Assembly (NCBI GenBank): GCA_947581845.1
Contig: CANPVY010000031.1
Span: 1 to 5,036 of the forward strand
From: an uncultured bacterium
Lineage (GTDB): Bacteria; Gemmatimonadota; Gemmatimonadetes; Palauibacterales; KS3-K002
Direction of reading: 5' to 3'
DNA: 5,036 bases
A program made the position numbers and the translations under genes. The notes beneath the pieces were generated by a model, which did not search any database, was not told where the DNA came from, and saw nothing but the letters and a program-made list of their open reading frames with translations. The first letter of the stretch is position 1; the number at the start of each line of letters is the position of its first letter. This document shows positions 4,988-5,036 of this stretch, in pieces.

Positions 4988-5036
4988 CCGAGTACTCCTT
5001 GAGCAACTTCGTGCCCAGCCGCTCGCGCAGCAGGCG
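4980..5036 (-). CDS. C-terminal end of a probable ECF sigma factor (partial)
   Basis: Only the last 18 codons plus TGA (4982-4980) lie in the window, reading RLLRERLGTKLLKEYSDD. The gene enters from the right edge and overlaps the next start by 8 nt. A basic amphipathic LRERLG-type helix is common at the end of region 4 in ECF sigma-70 factors, and the following anti-sigma-like and LTxxQ genes fit this. The call rests mainly on context; the reading frame itself is supported by the overlapping ribosome binding site and coupling. Confidence 0.5.
   Translation of the reverse strand, partial: RLLRERLGTKLLKEYSDD

Overview
The window is GC-rich, densely coded bacterial DNA. It holds five complete protein genes and one large partial gene, plus the last codons of another gene at the right edge. 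There are no tRNA, rRNA, CRISPR or mobile-element signatures. Three predicted lipoproteins, an ECF-sigma-like operon with an LTxxQ protein, and a FSGTW-type lipoprotein suggest a diderm, non-model lineage. Gemmatimonadota or a neighbouring phylum is my best guess, from general character only, with low confidence.

Layout. (1) Positions 1-1978, minus strand: a subtilisin-like (S8) serine protease with a lipoprotein signal is followed 87 bp downstream by a second predicted lipoprotein. The latter contains two tandem BsuPI-like (proteinase-inhibitor-type) beta domains and runs off the left edge. BsuPI is the inhibitor of a Bacillus subtilisin-family protease, so this may be a surface protease/inhibitor pair. 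(2) Positions 1979-2142: a divergent intergenic region ending in a striking dyad next to the ribosome binding site of the next gene. (3) Positions 2143-2841, plus strand: an aspartate/glutamate-racemase-family enzyme with both catalytic cysteines. (4) Positions 2842-2976: a G-tract cluster, then an AT-rich island holding a consensus TTGACA box and a perfect TTACC-N5-GGTAA palindrome. This is a likely promoter/operator for (5) a MarR-family regulator at 2977-3543.

(6) Positions 3540-5036, minus strand: a compact operon. In transcription order it has the C-terminal tail of a probable ECF sigma factor, a small single-pass membrane protein (probable anti-sigma), a membrane-anchored LTxxQ (Spy/CpxP/CnrX-like) protein and a FSGTW-type lipoprotein. 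The first three overlap by 8 nt and 1 nt, which implies translational coupling. The order resembles Cnr-type envelope sensing, in which the LTxxQ protein senses, the single-pass protein holds the sigma factor and the lipoprotein could be an output. This operon converges on the MarR gene so tightly that both genes stop within one palindromic CTAG.
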